DNA from: Haliangium sp963772315 | GTDB lineage: Bacteria; Myxococcota_A; Polyangia; Haliangiales; Haliangiaceae | Direction of reading: 5' to 3' | DNA: 64,000 bases | Assembly (NCBI GenBank): GCA_963772315.1 | Contig: CAVYWJ010000004.1 | Span: 2,232,001-2,296,000, forward strand | Position numbers and translations under genes: made by a program | Shown here: positions 36,933 to 51,400 of the stretch, in pieces | Layout: each line of letters opens with the position of its first letter | How positions within the stretch are numbered: position 1 is the stretch's first letter | Notes under the pieces: generated by a model | Told to the model about the DNA's origin: nothing | Seen by the model: only the letters and a program-made list of their open reading frames with translations | The model's database searches: none

Positions 36933-36936
<4 letters not shown>
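36231..36936 (-). pseudogene. short-chain dehydrogenase/reductase, one +1 frameshift
   Basis: MTETLQDKTCVVTGASSGIG from 36936 has the TGxxxGIG cofactor motif, then AAAGARVIGYARR. One extra base near 36770 separates YLPGPGEIRE from FQLDITDGAAVSARFAELP. The rest is classical: VLDVLINAAGMGYFA, IVTIGSIAATRYLP (catalytic Ser), and YAAAKSAQASLSRAL with the catalytic Tyr and Lys four residues apart. A repaired protein is about 234 residues. The start overlaps the trmFO stop (ATGA), so it is co-transcribed and probably translated in nature. Substrate unknown. Confidence 0.82.
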
Positions 36937-38369
<1,433 letters not shown>

Positions 38370-38405
38370 ATCAGCCGTGAGCCTGTCCCGGACAGGGCTC
38401 CCGGG

Positions 38406-41156
<2,751 letters not shown>

Positions 41157-41159
41157 CTC

Positions 41160-42071
41160 TCATGAGGCTAGCAGCTCTTCTGCCAGCGCCGAACGCACGT
41201 AACTCTGACCGGGCCGTGTAATGGCCAGGCCGTCGAGCTCGAGACCGGTCAAGGCGCGCGCGACCTCGCGCGAGCTCAGGCCCGCCCGGATCGCGATGTC
41301 GCCACACACGCACGCTTGCTCGGCATGAAGAAGCGCGAGCACGCGTGCTGCAGGGCTGCCCGGTGCGGGCAGATCTGCAAAAGGTCGTCGCGGCTGGCCG
41401 GCCAGCGCCTGCCAGACATCGGCAGCGCACTCGACCACGGCCGCGCCGTGCGCGATCAGGCCGTCACAGCCGGCGCTGCCTGGCACGGCAGCCACCACAC
41501 GGCCGAGACGGCGAGCGGCAGCCGCGGTGTGCAGCGCGCCCGAGGTCGCGCCCGCACCGATCACCACCACGGCGTCGGACAGCCCGGCGATGACCGCGTT
41601 GCGGCGCACGAAGTTCGCCGGCCGCGGCGGCGCGCCGGGCTGGAACTGGCTGACCAGCACGCCACCCGCTGCACGGATGTCGTCGTAGAGCCCGCGGTGC
41701 TGGGCCGGGTAGACCACGTCGATGCCGCAGCCGAGCACGGCCACGGTCGTGCCCGTGCCGGTCTCGGCGTGGCTGTCGAGCGCGCCCCGGTGCGCTGCTG
41801 CGTCCACACCCAGCGCCCCGCCCGAAACGATCACCACCCCGCGGCCAGCCAGGTCACGGCCCAGGCTGCGCGCCCGGGCCACGGCCACGGCCTCGGCCGC
41901 ACGGGCACCCACGATGGCCACGCTGTGCTCGGCATGGCCCCACGCCGGAGCGACCGGCGCGTGGTCCTCGCCATGACGCACGTGGAGCTCCGGCGGCGCG
42001 TCGGGCAGGGCACGCAGCCGCTTCGGATAACCGGCATCGAGCTGCCGGAGCGTGGGCTGGGACTGGTTCAC
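41160..42071 (-). CDS. dprA: DNA-processing protein DprA
   Basis: 303 residues from a GTG at 42071. The Rossmann-like core has VAIVGARAAEAVAVARARSL, VIVSGGALGVDAAAHRGAL, TVAVLGCGIDVVYPAQHRGL and VVVIGAGATSGALHTAAAAR, the standard DprA series. A C-terminal winged helix (VCGDIAIRAGLSSREVARAL) is present. DprA binds incoming single-stranded DNA and loads RecA during transformation. It stops 3 bp before the topA start, so the two are translated from one message. Confidence 0.94.
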   Translation of the reverse strand: MNQSQPTLRQLDAGYPKRLRALPDAPPELHVRHGEDHAPVAPAWGHAEHSVAIVGARAAEAVAVARARSLGRDLAGRGVVIVSGGALGVDAAAHRGALDSHAETGTGTTVAVLGCGIDVVYPAQHRGLYDDIRAAGGVLVSQFQPGAPPRPANFVRRNAVIAGLSDAVVVIGAGATSGALHTAAAARRLGRVVAAVPGSAGCDGLIAHGAAVVECAADVWQALAGQPRRPFADLPAPGSPAARVLALLHAEQACVCGDIAIRAGLSSREVARALTGLELDGLAITRPGQSYVRSALAEELLAS

Positions 42072-42077
42072 AGGGCC

Positions 42078-42218
42078 TCAGCCTTTAGCGACCCAGCCGT
42101 GCGCAGTCAAGCTCTGGCTGCAGGCAAGGTGTATTTTCAGGTACTTGGCCAGGCACCCGGCGGCGGCTGCCAGGCACGTGCCGGTGGTTGGAGACACGCC
42201 CGGCATGACGGCGCGCAT
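42078..42218 (-). CDS. possible small ORF before dprA
   Basis: A 46-codon frame from ATG at 42218 reads MRAVMPGVSPTTGTCLAAAA then GCLAKYLKIHLACSQSLT and stops 6 bp before the dprA GTG. The tight junction and three cysteines are suggestive, but there is no clear ribosome-binding site and no recognised family. Treat as a candidate only. Confidence 0.22.
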   Translation of the reverse strand: MRAVMPGVSPTTGTCLAAAAGCLAKYLKIHLACSQSLTAHGWVAKG

Positions 42219-42338
42219 CTCCAGCACATCGATTTTCGGGACCGGGCAACGGCCAGCCCGTGCTGGCCCCGGCCCCGCTTGCGCAGCCTCGGACTCGCGG
42301 CAGTCTGCGCCCGGGCTCCGGCTTGCCCCGAGGAGGGC

Positions 42339-42740
<402 letters not shown>

Positions 42741-43015
42741 TTCGTTCTCCTCGTAGTGGCGCGGATGCGCAGCTGGACGTCCTGATGCAAGGGCGCCTTT
42801 AGTTGATAAAGGAAACTGCACGCGCATTCCAGGGGGCAGCCGGGAAAAGTAGCTTTGACAGCGCAGCCGCAGGATATCGCAGTGGCTGCGCGGTTGCAGC
42901 ACGACGCGGTGACTTATGCACGCTGGTCGCGGCCGAGCGTACCGGCGCGCGCCGGCCCATGCCAGACATGGTCATCCGCTGGACCCGGACGCGCGCATCG
43001 GGCAGTCTCGACCGC

Positions 43016-43429
43016 ATGATGAGAGGCTCGTTCTTGCTCTGCTGTGTCGTGTGGCTGCTCGCGGCCGGGTGCCAGGGCAACCAGGCGCCCGACCAGGCCC
43101 CGAACCAGGTGTCCGGCCAGCCTGCCAACCAGCCCGCCAACCAACCCGCGGTGCCCGCCGGCGTTGACCCGGAGTACGCGGCCGACATCGCCGACATCTG
43201 CTTTGGCCAGGAGCGTGCGGGCGCCCTGGAGCACGACGAGAGCCAGCGCGCCATGGTCGTCGCCCAGTGGCTGGGGACGCGCATCCGCACCCAGCAGGGC
43301 CGGGACTTCCTGGCCGCGGTGGCGCGCGCCGAGGCGGCCCAGAAGGTCACCTTGCTCCAGGCCGAGTCCGCCAAGGTCGGCATGGGCGAGTGCCCGCTCG
43401 TGGTCAGCTGGGGCGGCCCCACGCCCTGA
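43016..43429 (+). CDS. small lipoprotein with Asn/Gln/Pro repeat linker
   Basis: 137 residues from MMRGSFLLCCVVWLLAAGCQ, a clear lipobox (LAAGC). A repetitive linker (APDQAPNQ, GQPANQPANQP) leads to a small helical domain with IADICFGQERAGALEHDESQ, WLGTRIRTQQGRDFLA and GMGECPLVVSW. Two cysteines in that domain may pair. This arrangement recurs in myxobacterial lipoproteins, but no function is known. Convergent with the universal stress protein gene. Confidence 0.75.
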   Translation: MMRGSFLLCCVVWLLAAGCQGNQAPDQAPNQVSGQPANQPANQPAVPAGVDPEYAADIADICFGQERAGALEHDESQRAMVVAQWLGTRIRTQQGRDFLAAVARAEAAQKVTLLQAESAKVGMGECPLVVSWGGPTP

Positions 43430-43504
43430 GCCTCCGGCCGGCGCCCATCCCGGAGCGCAGCCCCAGCGCAGCCATGGACCCGCGCAGCAGGTCGTGATGG
43501 TTTC

Positions 43505-44455
43505 TCAGGCGGGCTGGGGCAGGCTGGTATCGGCCACGGTCACGACCTCGGGTGCGGCCACGTTGCCCGCGTGCACCACCAGCACCGAGCACGGCGCGTG
43601 GCGCACCGTCACCTCGGCCACGCTGCCGAGCAGGAAGCGCCGGAACCCGCGGGTGCCGTGCGTGCTCACCGCGACCAGATTGTACGGCTGCGCCTCGAGC
43701 TGGCTCTGGATCTCGTGCGCGGGCGCGCCGTGCGCCTGCACGAAGCGAACGGTCTGTCCCGGGTTGCCCGCGCGCTGGCACAGGAGCTCGCCGTGCCTGA
43801 CGTTGTGCGCGACCAGCTGGTCACGCAGCTCGGCCAGCGGGTCGCCGTGCTTGGGCAGCGCCGTGGCCATCCCCATGGTCCCGGGCGGGTACTGCCAGGC
43901 GTGGAACAGCACGATCTCGGCGTCGTGCGCGGCCAGCCCCGTGGCCAGGTCCAGGGCGCGCTCGCTGGCCGGCGAGAAGTCCGTGGCCACCAGCACCCGG
44001 CCGAAGCGCGGCAGGTGACCGCGGGCCACCAGCACGCTGGTGTGGCTCATGCGCACCACTTTCTCGGCCACGCTGCCGAGAAAGAACCGCTTGAGCCCGG
44101 TCAGCCCCTTGGTGCCCACCACCACCAGGTCCACCGCTTCCTGCTCCGCGCGCTCGACGATCGCCTCGTCCGCGTGCCCGCGGGCCACGTGGTGCGACAC
44201 CACCAGGTTGCGCTCGCGCGCCTGCCGGGCCAGGTCCGCGAGCTGCGTGGCCGACTGGTCGTGCGTCGCCGCCAGCACCCGGTCGAGCTCCTCGAACGCG
44301 CTGCCGAGCGTCACGGCGCTGGCCGGGATGCGGTCCTCGACCCAGAGCAGCTCCAGGGCCGCGCCTGTGTGCTCGGCCAGGACAATCGCCTGCGCCAGCG
44401 CGGCCTCGGACTGCGCCGAAAAATCGATGGCAACCAGGATCCTCGTGAGCGCCAT
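43505..44455 (-). CDS. tandem universal stress protein (two UspA domains)
   Basis: 316 residues. The first Usp domain (1-140) runs from RILVAIDFSAQSEAAL to the ATP loop VVVGTKGLTGLKRFFLGSVA. The second (150-300) runs from RVLVATDFSPASERALDLA to VAVSTHGTRGFRRFLLGSVA. Both keep the G-x2-G-x9-G-S nucleotide-binding pattern, so ATP binding is expected. Such tandem proteins are cytoplasmic stress or stasis factors. Single gene, divergent from the thiolase gene. Confidence 0.93.
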   Translation of the reverse strand: MALTRILVAIDFSAQSEAALAQAIVLAEHTGAALELLWVEDRIPASAVTLGSAFEELDRVLAATHDQSATQLADLARQARERNLVVSHHVARGHADEAIVERAEQEAVDLVVVGTKGLTGLKRFFLGSVAEKVVRMSHTSVLVARGHLPRFGRVLVATDFSPASERALDLATGLAAHDAEIVLFHAWQYPPGTMGMATALPKHGDPLAELRDQLVAHNVRHGELLCQRAGNPGQTVRFVQAHGAPAHEIQSQLEAQPYNLVAVSTHGTRGFRRFLLGSVAEVTVRHAPCSVLVVHAGNVAAPEVVTVADTSLPQPA

Positions 44456-44619
44456 ACGGCTCAGGCTATCATCCCGGGGCGCCCTCGGCTCGCCGGGCCG
44501 CTGTGGGCGGTCGAATCCCCGGCGCCCCGGCGCCCCGCTTCCTGCTACACTGTGCGCCCCTCGCGGCCGTCGAGCGCCCGCGCGACGCGCGGACCGCAGG
44601 ACAGGACAAGGAGAATCTC

Positions 44620-45849
<1,230 letters not shown>

Positions 45850-45854
45850 CGCGC

Positions 45855-47447
45855 TCAGGCCGCGTGGAGCACCGTGACCGCGCGGCCGGCCGGGCTGGTC
45901 GCCGGCTCCAGGCGCACGCGCTCGCCCGCGGGCTCGGCACCGGTGCGCCGATCGAAGATCGCCAGCACTCCGTGATCGAGCCCGAGCTGGTCGAGGTACG
46001 CGTCGAGCTGCAGCAATCCCTGCTCTCGCGGATCCGCCTTCTTGTCGCGCCAGACCTTGATCTCGAGCGCTTCCCGCTGCCACACCCGCTGCCCGTCGCG
46101 GTCGACGTAGGGCCAGCGCAGCTGCAGATCGATGCGCCCGCGACCCAGCCCGTACTCGCGGTCGAGAAACCCCGTGCCGTTGACGATGCTCTGCAGGAAC
46201 GCCATCAGCACCAGCTGCGGCGCCACCTCGTGATACGGCATCGTGCCAGCCAGGGCCGCGCCTTGCTCCTGCCAGAAGCGCGCGAAGCCCTCCAGGATGC
46301 GGCGTAGATCCAGCCGGCCATCCGCGGCCACGAAGTGCCGCGGCGGCACGGTCACGTGGTCCTCGACCACCGTGGCAAGCACGCGCACGATCACCTCGCG
46401 GTAGATCGGGTTGGCGATGCGCAGCGGCGCCCTGGCCGCGATCAGGCCCAGATCGCGCACGTACGAGGCGTCATCGTTGTACGTCATGTCCGCCGCGACC
46501 TCGCCGCCGGCCACCAGGGGCTCGATGATCCGCCGCACTCGATCCTCGTGCAGCCGCGCCACCAGCGAGTCGAGGTGCGTGGCCCGGGCCAGGATCAGCC
46601 GCTCCCTGGCCTGCTCCACGTGCTCGACCGTGATCGGCGCCGGCGCGGCCACGTGCATCTCGTCGATGATCTCGCGCGCGAGCGCATTGACCAGCCACGG
46701 CTGTCCCTGCGTCAGCGCGAACGCGAGCTCCACCGCCTCGCCGGTGAACGCCTGCCCGGTCTCCAGCGTGTGCTGCGCATAGAGCGTCCCCAGCTCCTCG
46801 CGGGTGAAGTCCCCGAGCCGCATCGACTTGGTCTTGATGTTGAACGGGCTGGAGGTGCCCAGTCGTCCGGGATCGCCGCCGCTCGCCGCCTTGTAGTCAC
46901 GGACGTCGCGCAGCCCGCACAGCGCCACCGACCACGGCGCTGCATCCGGTCGATCGTCGAAGCCGGCGCGGAGCTGGGTCAGCACCGCCTTGAGGGTCTG
47001 CCCGCGCAGCGCGTCGATCTCGTCGAAGAACAGCACCAGCGGACGCGGGCACGCCTGGGCCCATGCCTGCATCCCCAGCCCCAGGAGCGTGAGCCCATCG
47101 ACCGCCGCGTCGCCCGGCCACGACGCGGGCGGCTGCAACTCGGCCGGCAGCGCGAGCGACGCGCTCATCCGGATGGCGGTCAGCATGGCTCGCTGCGCTG
47201 CGACATAGTCTTCCCCGGCCGCGCCGCCGACCTCGCAGCTGAAGTGCAGGGCCGCGTACGTGCCCTGGGCCGTGAGCCCCCGGGCCAGGGCGCGCAGGGT
47301 GGTGGTCTTACCGGTCTGTCGCGGGGCATGGACCACGAAGTACGCGCCGCGATCCACCAGCGCCGGCGCTTCGGGCAGGCGCTCGATCGCCGGCAGCATG
47401 TAGTGGAAGCGCGGGTTACACGGACCCGAGACATTGAAGAAGCGCAT
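45855..47447 (-). CDS. AAA ATPase fused to a PD-(D/E)XK-like domain
   Basis: 530 residues from MRFFNVSGPCNPRFHYMLP at 47447, behind a GGAGG site. Walker A is VVHAPRQTGKTTTLRALA, Walker B PLVLFFDEIDALRGQ, sensor region WSVALCGLRDVRDYKA; this is the AAA_14/AAA_35-like prokaryotic STAND relative. A winged-helix region follows (EVAADMTYNDDASYVRDLGL). The C-terminal 100 residues contain RGRIDLQLRWPYVDRDG and REALEIKVWRDKKADPRE, with D and E-x-K in the order of PD-(D/E)XK nucleases, then GLLQLDAYLDQLG. Likely a mobile-element or defence-related NTPase; the role is unproven. Confidence 0.85.
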   Translation of the reverse strand: MRFFNVSGPCNPRFHYMLPAIERLPEAPALVDRGAYFVVHAPRQTGKTTTLRALARGLTAQGTYAALHFSCEVGGAAGEDYVAAQRAMLTAIRMSASLALPAELQPPASWPGDAAVDGLTLLGLGMQAWAQACPRPLVLFFDEIDALRGQTLKAVLTQLRAGFDDRPDAAPWSVALCGLRDVRDYKAASGGDPGRLGTSSPFNIKTKSMRLGDFTREELGTLYAQHTLETGQAFTGEAVELAFALTQGQPWLVNALAREIIDEMHVAAPAPITVEHVEQARERLILARATHLDSLVARLHEDRVRRIIEPLVAGGEVAADMTYNDDASYVRDLGLIAARAPLRIANPIYREVIVRVLATVVEDHVTVPPRHFVAADGRLDLRRILEGFARFWQEQGAALAGTMPYHEVAPQLVLMAFLQSIVNGTGFLDREYGLGRGRIDLQLRWPYVDRDGQRVWQREALEIKVWRDKKADPREQGLLQLDAYLDQLGLDHGVLAIFDRRTGAEPAGERVRLEPATSPAGRAVTVLHAA

Positions 47448-47523
47448 GAGCCCAACCTCCGTGCCCAGCCTACCTGTCACAGCCATGTCCGTCCATCCAC
47501 CCCGGGGCGTCGCACGTGCCCCA

Positions 47524-47552
47524 GGCGGGCGGCTGTGGCCCGCCGATCTTTT
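47524..47552 (+). promoter_or_regulatory. hairpin followed by a T tract between divergent genes
   Basis: GGCGGGC-GGCTGTG-GCCCGCC forms a 7-bp stem followed by GATCTTTT, which looks like an intrinsic terminator on the plus strand. No plus-strand gene ends just before it. It sits 49 bp upstream of the gene at 47601, so it could be an attenuator or a stop for upstream antisense transcription. Confidence 0.35.
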
Positions 47553-47600
47553 CGTTACCCCTGCTGGCCGGCCGCGCAATCTGGTGTAGGATGCGGCTCT

Positions 47601-48257
47601 ATGGCCCTTCCCATTCGCGCCGCCCTCCGTTCTGCGGGGCGTTTTGTCAGTCGCAATCCGGCCACCTTGTTCACCATGGCCCGCCACGCCTTGGGCCTGC
47701 GCGTGGCCGTCCCTCTCGATGCGCTGCGCTGGTTCATTGCCAACACGCCGCCGAGCAAGCGCGCCCCCACCGACATCACGGTGACCGCGCGTCCGCCGTC
47801 GATCCACGTCGGTGCCACCATCGACCTCATGGACACCAAGGTCCGTGCTTCGGCCGCGATCCTGATCGAGGAGCTGCGCCTCCTGCCCGCGGAGATGCGC
47901 GTCACCCTGAAGCTCGCCGACGTGCAGATGCATGTCATCGGCGACTCCAAGACGCCGGTCGCCGGTCTCATCAAGAGCGGCGCCCTGGATCTCTCCAAGC
48001 CGGGCAACCTGGTCAACTTCATGCCCAAGAAGCCCGAGGTCCTCATCGAGGCCAAGGGCGACCGCATCGTCCTCGACCTGATGAAGAATCCCAAGATCCG
48101 GGCCAACGACAAGCTCCACAAGGTGCTGTCCACGCTCACGCCCGTGCTCAACGTCAGCGCCCTGAGCACCGACGGCGACTACCTCGTGGTCGCCCTCCGG
48201 GCCACGCCCATGGGCTTCGCCCAGGCCGTCAACGCGGCCCGCGCCCTCTACCCGTAG
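47601..48257 (+). CDS. conserved-looking uncharacterised protein
   Basis: 218 residues from MALPIRAALRSAGRFV. N-terminal helices (NPATLFTMARHALGLRVAV) lead to a beta-rich domain: TDITVTARPPSIHVGATIDL, VRASAAILIEELRLLPAEMR, and GNLVNFMPKKPEVLIEAKG. Strand-rich, no signal peptide and no catalytic motif. I do not recognise a family, though the overall style suggests a lipid-binding or structural beta-sandwich. It precedes the kinase gene on the same strand by 62 bp. Confidence 0.7.
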   Translation: MALPIRAALRSAGRFVSRNPATLFTMARHALGLRVAVPLDALRWFIANTPPSKRAPTDITVTARPPSIHVGATIDLMDTKVRASAAILIEELRLLPAEMRVTLKLADVQMHVIGDSKTPVAGLIKSGALDLSKPGNLVNFMPKKPEVLIEAKGDRIVLDLMKNPKIRANDKLHKVLSTLTPVLNVSALSTDGDYLVVALRATPMGFAQAVNAARALYP

Positions 48258-48319
48258 CCGCGCGCGCGGCCGGCCGACCCTAGGGCCAGCAGCCGCAAAT
48301 CTGCAGAGTCAGGGGGGGC

Positions 48320-49162
48320 ATGCTGCCCGTGATCGCAGACCGCTACGAGCTGCAGAGCCTGGCGAGAATGGACGGGATGGCCTCGGTCTATCGCGGGTTC
48401 GATCGCATCCTCGGTCGGGCGGTGGCGGTGAAGACACTGTCCAAGGGGATCGTCGCGAATCCGTACGTGGCTCGCCGCTTCCGGCAAGAAGCCATGGCTG
48501 CAGCGCGTCTGCGCAGCCGTTACATCGCAGCGGTCTACGATCACGGCATCGACGGCGACGTCGTCTTCATCGTGCAGGAGCTCGTCGATGGGCCCTCGCT
48601 GGCGGAACTGACGCGCGATGCTCCGCTGCCAGTGCCGCGCGCTATACGCTTGCTTCTGGACATCTGTACCATTCTCGACGAGATCCATTTCGCCGGTCTC
48701 GTGCATCGCGACATCAAGCCCGCCAAGTTTGCGGTCGAGCGCGATCGCGACGGCAACGAGCACCCGATCCTCCTCGATTTCGGCCTGGTGAAGATGCGCG
48801 ATCTCCCATGGGAGGAAGTGACCCAACCGGGCAGCCTCGTCGGCACGCCGGCGTTCATGGCTCCCGAGCAATGGCAGTGTTCGCCCGATGTTGACGCACG
48901 CGCGGATCTGTATGCCCTCGGAGGGGTGGCATTCGCGCTCTTGCTCGGCAGGTGTCCATTCGAGCGCAGCGGCAGCACCATGGAGCTGATGCTGGCAGTC
49001 GTGAACGAGCCCGCTCCCTCACTGCGCAGCCAGGGCGCGCAGGTATCGCCCGAGCTGGACTCGGTGGTATCGCGCTGCCTGGCGAAGAAACCGGACGATC
49101 GGTTCGCGAGCGCGCTTGCCGTGCGTGATGCTCTGTCTCGCACACTAGAAGCTCGTGCATGA
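48320..49162 (+). CDS. minimal Ser/Thr kinase with altered catalytic residues
   Basis: 280 residues, a kinase domain with almost nothing else. The ATP lysine (VAVKTLSKGI), HRDIKPAKF near residue 129, LLDFGLVKM, and GTPAFMAPEQWQ are present. Two departures are clear. The glycine-rich loop is LARMDGMASVYRGFD, lacking the usual GxGxxG, and the metal-binding Asn of HRDxKPxN is replaced by Lys (HRDIKPAK). Catalysis may be weak or absent. The stop overlaps the start of the LexA-like wHTH gene (ATGA), so the pair is co-translated and the DNA-binding protein is a candidate partner or substrate. Confidence 0.9.
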   Translation: MLPVIADRYELQSLARMDGMASVYRGFDRILGRAVAVKTLSKGIVANPYVARRFRQEAMAAARLRSRYIAAVYDHGIDGDVVFIVQELVDGPSLAELTRDAPLPVPRAIRLLLDICTILDEIHFAGLVHRDIKPAKFAVERDRDGNEHPILLDFGLVKMRDLPWEEVTQPGSLVGTPAFMAPEQWQCSPDVDARADLYALGGVAFALLLGRCPFERSGSTMELMLAVVNEPAPSLRSQGAQVSPELDSVVSRCLAKKPDDRFASALAVRDALSRTLEARA

Positions 49163-49422
49163 CGGCGTCCGGCAACAAGCCAGGGGAATCCCGCTACACG
49201 TCCAAGCAGGGCCAATATCTGGCCTTCATCTACTACTACACCAAGATCCATGGCCAGGCGCCGGCCGAGGCCGACATGCAGCGCTACTTCAAGACCACGC
49301 CGCCGAGCGTCCACCAGATGATTCTCACGCTCGAGCGCAACGGCCTGATCGCTCGAACCCCAGGGGCTCCGCGCAGCATCCGGCTCCTGCTCGCTCGCTC
49401 TGAACTGCCCGATCTCGATTAA
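49159..49422 (+). CDS. LexA-type winged-helix DNA-binding protein without protease domain
   Basis: 87 residues. From YTSKQGQYLAFIYYYTKIHG through AEADMQRYFKTTPPSVHQMI to LTLERNGLIARTPGAPRSI it matches the N-terminal DNA-binding domain of LexA (helix, HTH, wing with RxPGxPRSI). The C-terminal autoprotease domain is missing; the protein ends shortly after the wing. It could be a stand-alone repressor controlled by the kinase encoded with it. Confidence 0.85.
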   Translation: MTASGNKPGESRYTSKQGQYLAFIYYYTKIHGQAPAEADMQRYFKTTPPSVHQMILTLERNGLIARTPGAPRSIRLLLARSELPDLD

Positions 49423-49649
49423 GCTCGAGCACGCAGGCGGCGTGAGACGGCGTCTTCCAGACGACGACCTACCTCTTCCGCTGGCTTCACGCACCCCGCC
49501 TCGGCTGCATCCAAGGCGCTGCGGAGCCCTGCGTCTTCATCTTCGGTGAGCGGAGCACCCTCCACAGGAACCACGATGTAGCACCCCTTCGGCAGCTGCT
49601 CGAGTTCTTCTGATACCTCATGCCCGTCCCGGTCGATGATCACGCTCAT
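49419..49649 (-). CDS. small acidic protein, antitoxin-like
   Basis: 76 residues: a short beta-rich start (MSVIIDRDGHEVSEELEQLP, GCYIVVPVEG) and a C-terminal amphipathic helix pair (AGLRSALDAAEAGCVKPAEE, RRLEDAVSRRLRARA). Size and layout are like RelB/AbrB-type antitoxins, but no toxin gene is adjacent. Stop codons overlap with the convergent wHTH gene (TTAA). Confidence 0.55.
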   Translation of the reverse strand: MSVIIDRDGHEVSEELEQLPKGCYIVVPVEGAPLTEDEDAGLRSALDAAEAGCVKPAEEVGRRLEDAVSRRLRARA

Positions 49650-49697
49650 GCTCTCCGTTGTAGCATCTGGCCAGGGCCGTGCGAGCCGCTGAGGGGG

Positions 49698-50399
49698 TCA
49701 GCGCTCCGCCAGCAGCGACTCGATCCACTGCTGCATCTGCGCGTGGTCTGCGTCGCCGGGGGCGTAGGTGCCGCCGAGGTGCATATAGCGGATGACGCCC
49801 GCGCGATCGATGAGGAAGCTCACGCTGGTCCACCCGCGATCGTGGCCGTCGAGCCACCAGCGCCGGAGTGTCTGCCAGTCTGCATCGATGGCGACCGGGA
49901 ACGCGAAGCCGTAGTGCTTGACGTAGCCTTGCACATCCTCGGGATCGAGCGGCTCCTTGCCTTTGTGGTGATACATCCCGATGACGCGCAGCCCGCGCGC
50001 CGTGTACTGCTCGTGGAAGCCGTTCAAGCTGGGCGCGGTCGCGCTGCAAAACGGACACCCGGGCGACATGAACCAGCGCACCAGCACCACCGACCCACGC
50101 AGCGACTCCACCGTGAGCGGCGCGGAGTTGAACCAGCGCTCCAGGTTCCAGCCCGGCGCCGGCTTGCCGACGATGCCGGACAGGTCCACGTCGCCCGTCT
50201 CCGGCCCGACGGCAACGCGCTCGGTGCGTGCGCCGCTGGCGCTCTCAGCGCTGGCCGTGTCGGCGTGCGCGGGCATCTCATCCGCAAGCGTATCATGCGC
50301 ATGCGGCCTTGCCGGCTGACAGCCAATCATCGCGACCGCCGCGAGCAGCAGCGACGAGGCGAGCGTGAAGCACGGCGAGGCGCGGAACACGCCGGCCAC
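49698..50399 (-). CDS. TlpA/AhpC-like thioredoxin-fold lipoprotein
   Basis: 233 residues from a GTG at 50399. Signal and lipobox region LLLAAVAMIGCQPARPH, then a redoxin fold: GKPAPGWNLERWFNSAPLTV, SVVLVRWFMSPGCPFCSATA with a CPFC active site, GLRVIGMYHHKGKEPLDPED and VSFLIDRAGVIRYMHLGG. It should act in the periplasm as a thiol reductase or peroxidase-like protein. The start abuts the stop of the DUF4351 gene (TGAGTG), so the two are co-translated. Confidence 0.88.
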   Translation of the reverse strand: MAGVFRASPCFTLASSLLLAAVAMIGCQPARPHAHDTLADEMPAHADTASAESASGARTERVAVGPETGDVDLSGIVGKPAPGWNLERWFNSAPLTVESLRGSVVLVRWFMSPGCPFCSATAPSLNGFHEQYTARGLRVIGMYHHKGKEPLDPEDVQGYVKHYGFAFPVAIDADWQTLRRWWLDGHDRGWTSVSFLIDRAGVIRYMHLGGTYAPGDADHAQMQQWIESLLAER

Positions 50400-51248
50400 T
50401 CAGTCCGCGAACACTGCGTCGAGCGTCGGCTCGACGACAACGCGCTCGGCCCAGCGCTCGATGGAGGCGCTATCAGCGTCGCGGATCCGCTGCAGGATCC
50501 CGTCCGGCAGCGCGCCGAACTTCACGCCGAGCTGCTTGATCAGCAAGCTCTGCTGGCCCTCCTGGGCGTACTTCTTTGCCCAATCACTCTGGAACTCGTA
50601 GCCGCGCAGTGACATGAACTCCTCCAGTACGTGCCGGGCGCCTTTGTTCAGCCATCCCTTGATACAATCAGCGTACCGGGCGCCCCGGTCGCTGTCGAGG
50701 GTGCCGCAGGCGAGGTAGGCCGGGATGCCGATCGCCTCGGCGCCTGGCTCCTGGCCGTGCGCCGCGACCGAGAGCACGGCGAGCTCGGGGAACGCGCGGG
50801 CCTGCTCGACATCCGTGATCCTGGGAATCATCTCCGGGCCGATGACGAGCGGCCGGAATACGTTGCCGAGATGATCATAGGGATACGGCTCTTCACACCA
50901 GCGCGCGATCGCCTCGGTCATGGCGAACACCAGCACCGTGACCGGGACGAGCAGCGCCCGGTGCAGCGAGGCCGTGTACACCAGCCAGGAGGAGCGCTTG
51001 CTCTCGCTGGTCGAGAGCTGGGCCTCCATGACCAGCGCGCCGTGCACCGCGCCGGCCACGTCCTCGATCAGGCACGCGGCGTCCGCGCTGTACTCCGGCG
51101 GCTCGAGACTCGTGAACTGGGCCGTGTGCAGCCGCGCCCGCACGCCATCCGGCAACGACACACCGGTCGCGCTCTGGAAGAAGCGCAGGCCGAGCTCGGG
51201 ACTGTCCCGGAACAGCAACGCCAGCGCCTGGTGCGAGATGGATGGCAT
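50400..51248 (-). CDS. Rpn-like/DUF4351 protein with PD-(D/E)XK-like core
   Basis: 282 residues from MPSISHQALALLFRDSPELG. The middle has HGALVMEAQLSTSESKRSSW, where E-x-Q and a following Lys resemble the degraded PD-(D/E)XK site of Rpn/YhgA-like nucleases. The C-terminus, LLIKQLGVKFGALPDGILQR and ERWAERVVVEPTLDAVF, is DUF4351. Members are dispersed in many copies in myxobacteria and cyanobacteria. It is transcribed away from the second 42-bp array. Confidence 0.82.
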   Translation of the reverse strand: MPSISHQALALLFRDSPELGLRFFQSATGVSLPDGVRARLHTAQFTSLEPPEYSADAACLIEDVAGAVHGALVMEAQLSTSESKRSSWLVYTASLHRALLVPVTVLVFAMTEAIARWCEEPYPYDHLGNVFRPLVIGPEMIPRITDVEQARAFPELAVLSVAAHGQEPGAEAIGIPAYLACGTLDSDRGARYADCIKGWLNKGARHVLEEFMSLRGYEFQSDWAKKYAQEGQQSLLIKQLGVKFGALPDGILQRIRDADSASIERWAERVVVEPTLDAVFAD

Positions 51249-51400
51249 GGGCTTTCTCTTGTCTGACCTGATCTGTCTGTTCTTGCTCTTAGCACTTGTC
51301 CCTGCACGGTGTCCAGCCCCGACAGGCAGGGAGCGCGCGGCACGACCAGAACATGATCTCCCGGTCGGGCGAGGCGCTGCTGGCGATGCAGCAGGCACCA

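Noticed and set aside
47524..47552. Transcription terminator of an upstream plus-strand gene
   Set aside because: No plus-strand gene ends before it; listed only as an undefined regulatory hairpin.
49419..49649. Toxin-antitoxin pair
   Set aside because: The small acidic protein looks antitoxin-like but no toxin-like gene is next to it.
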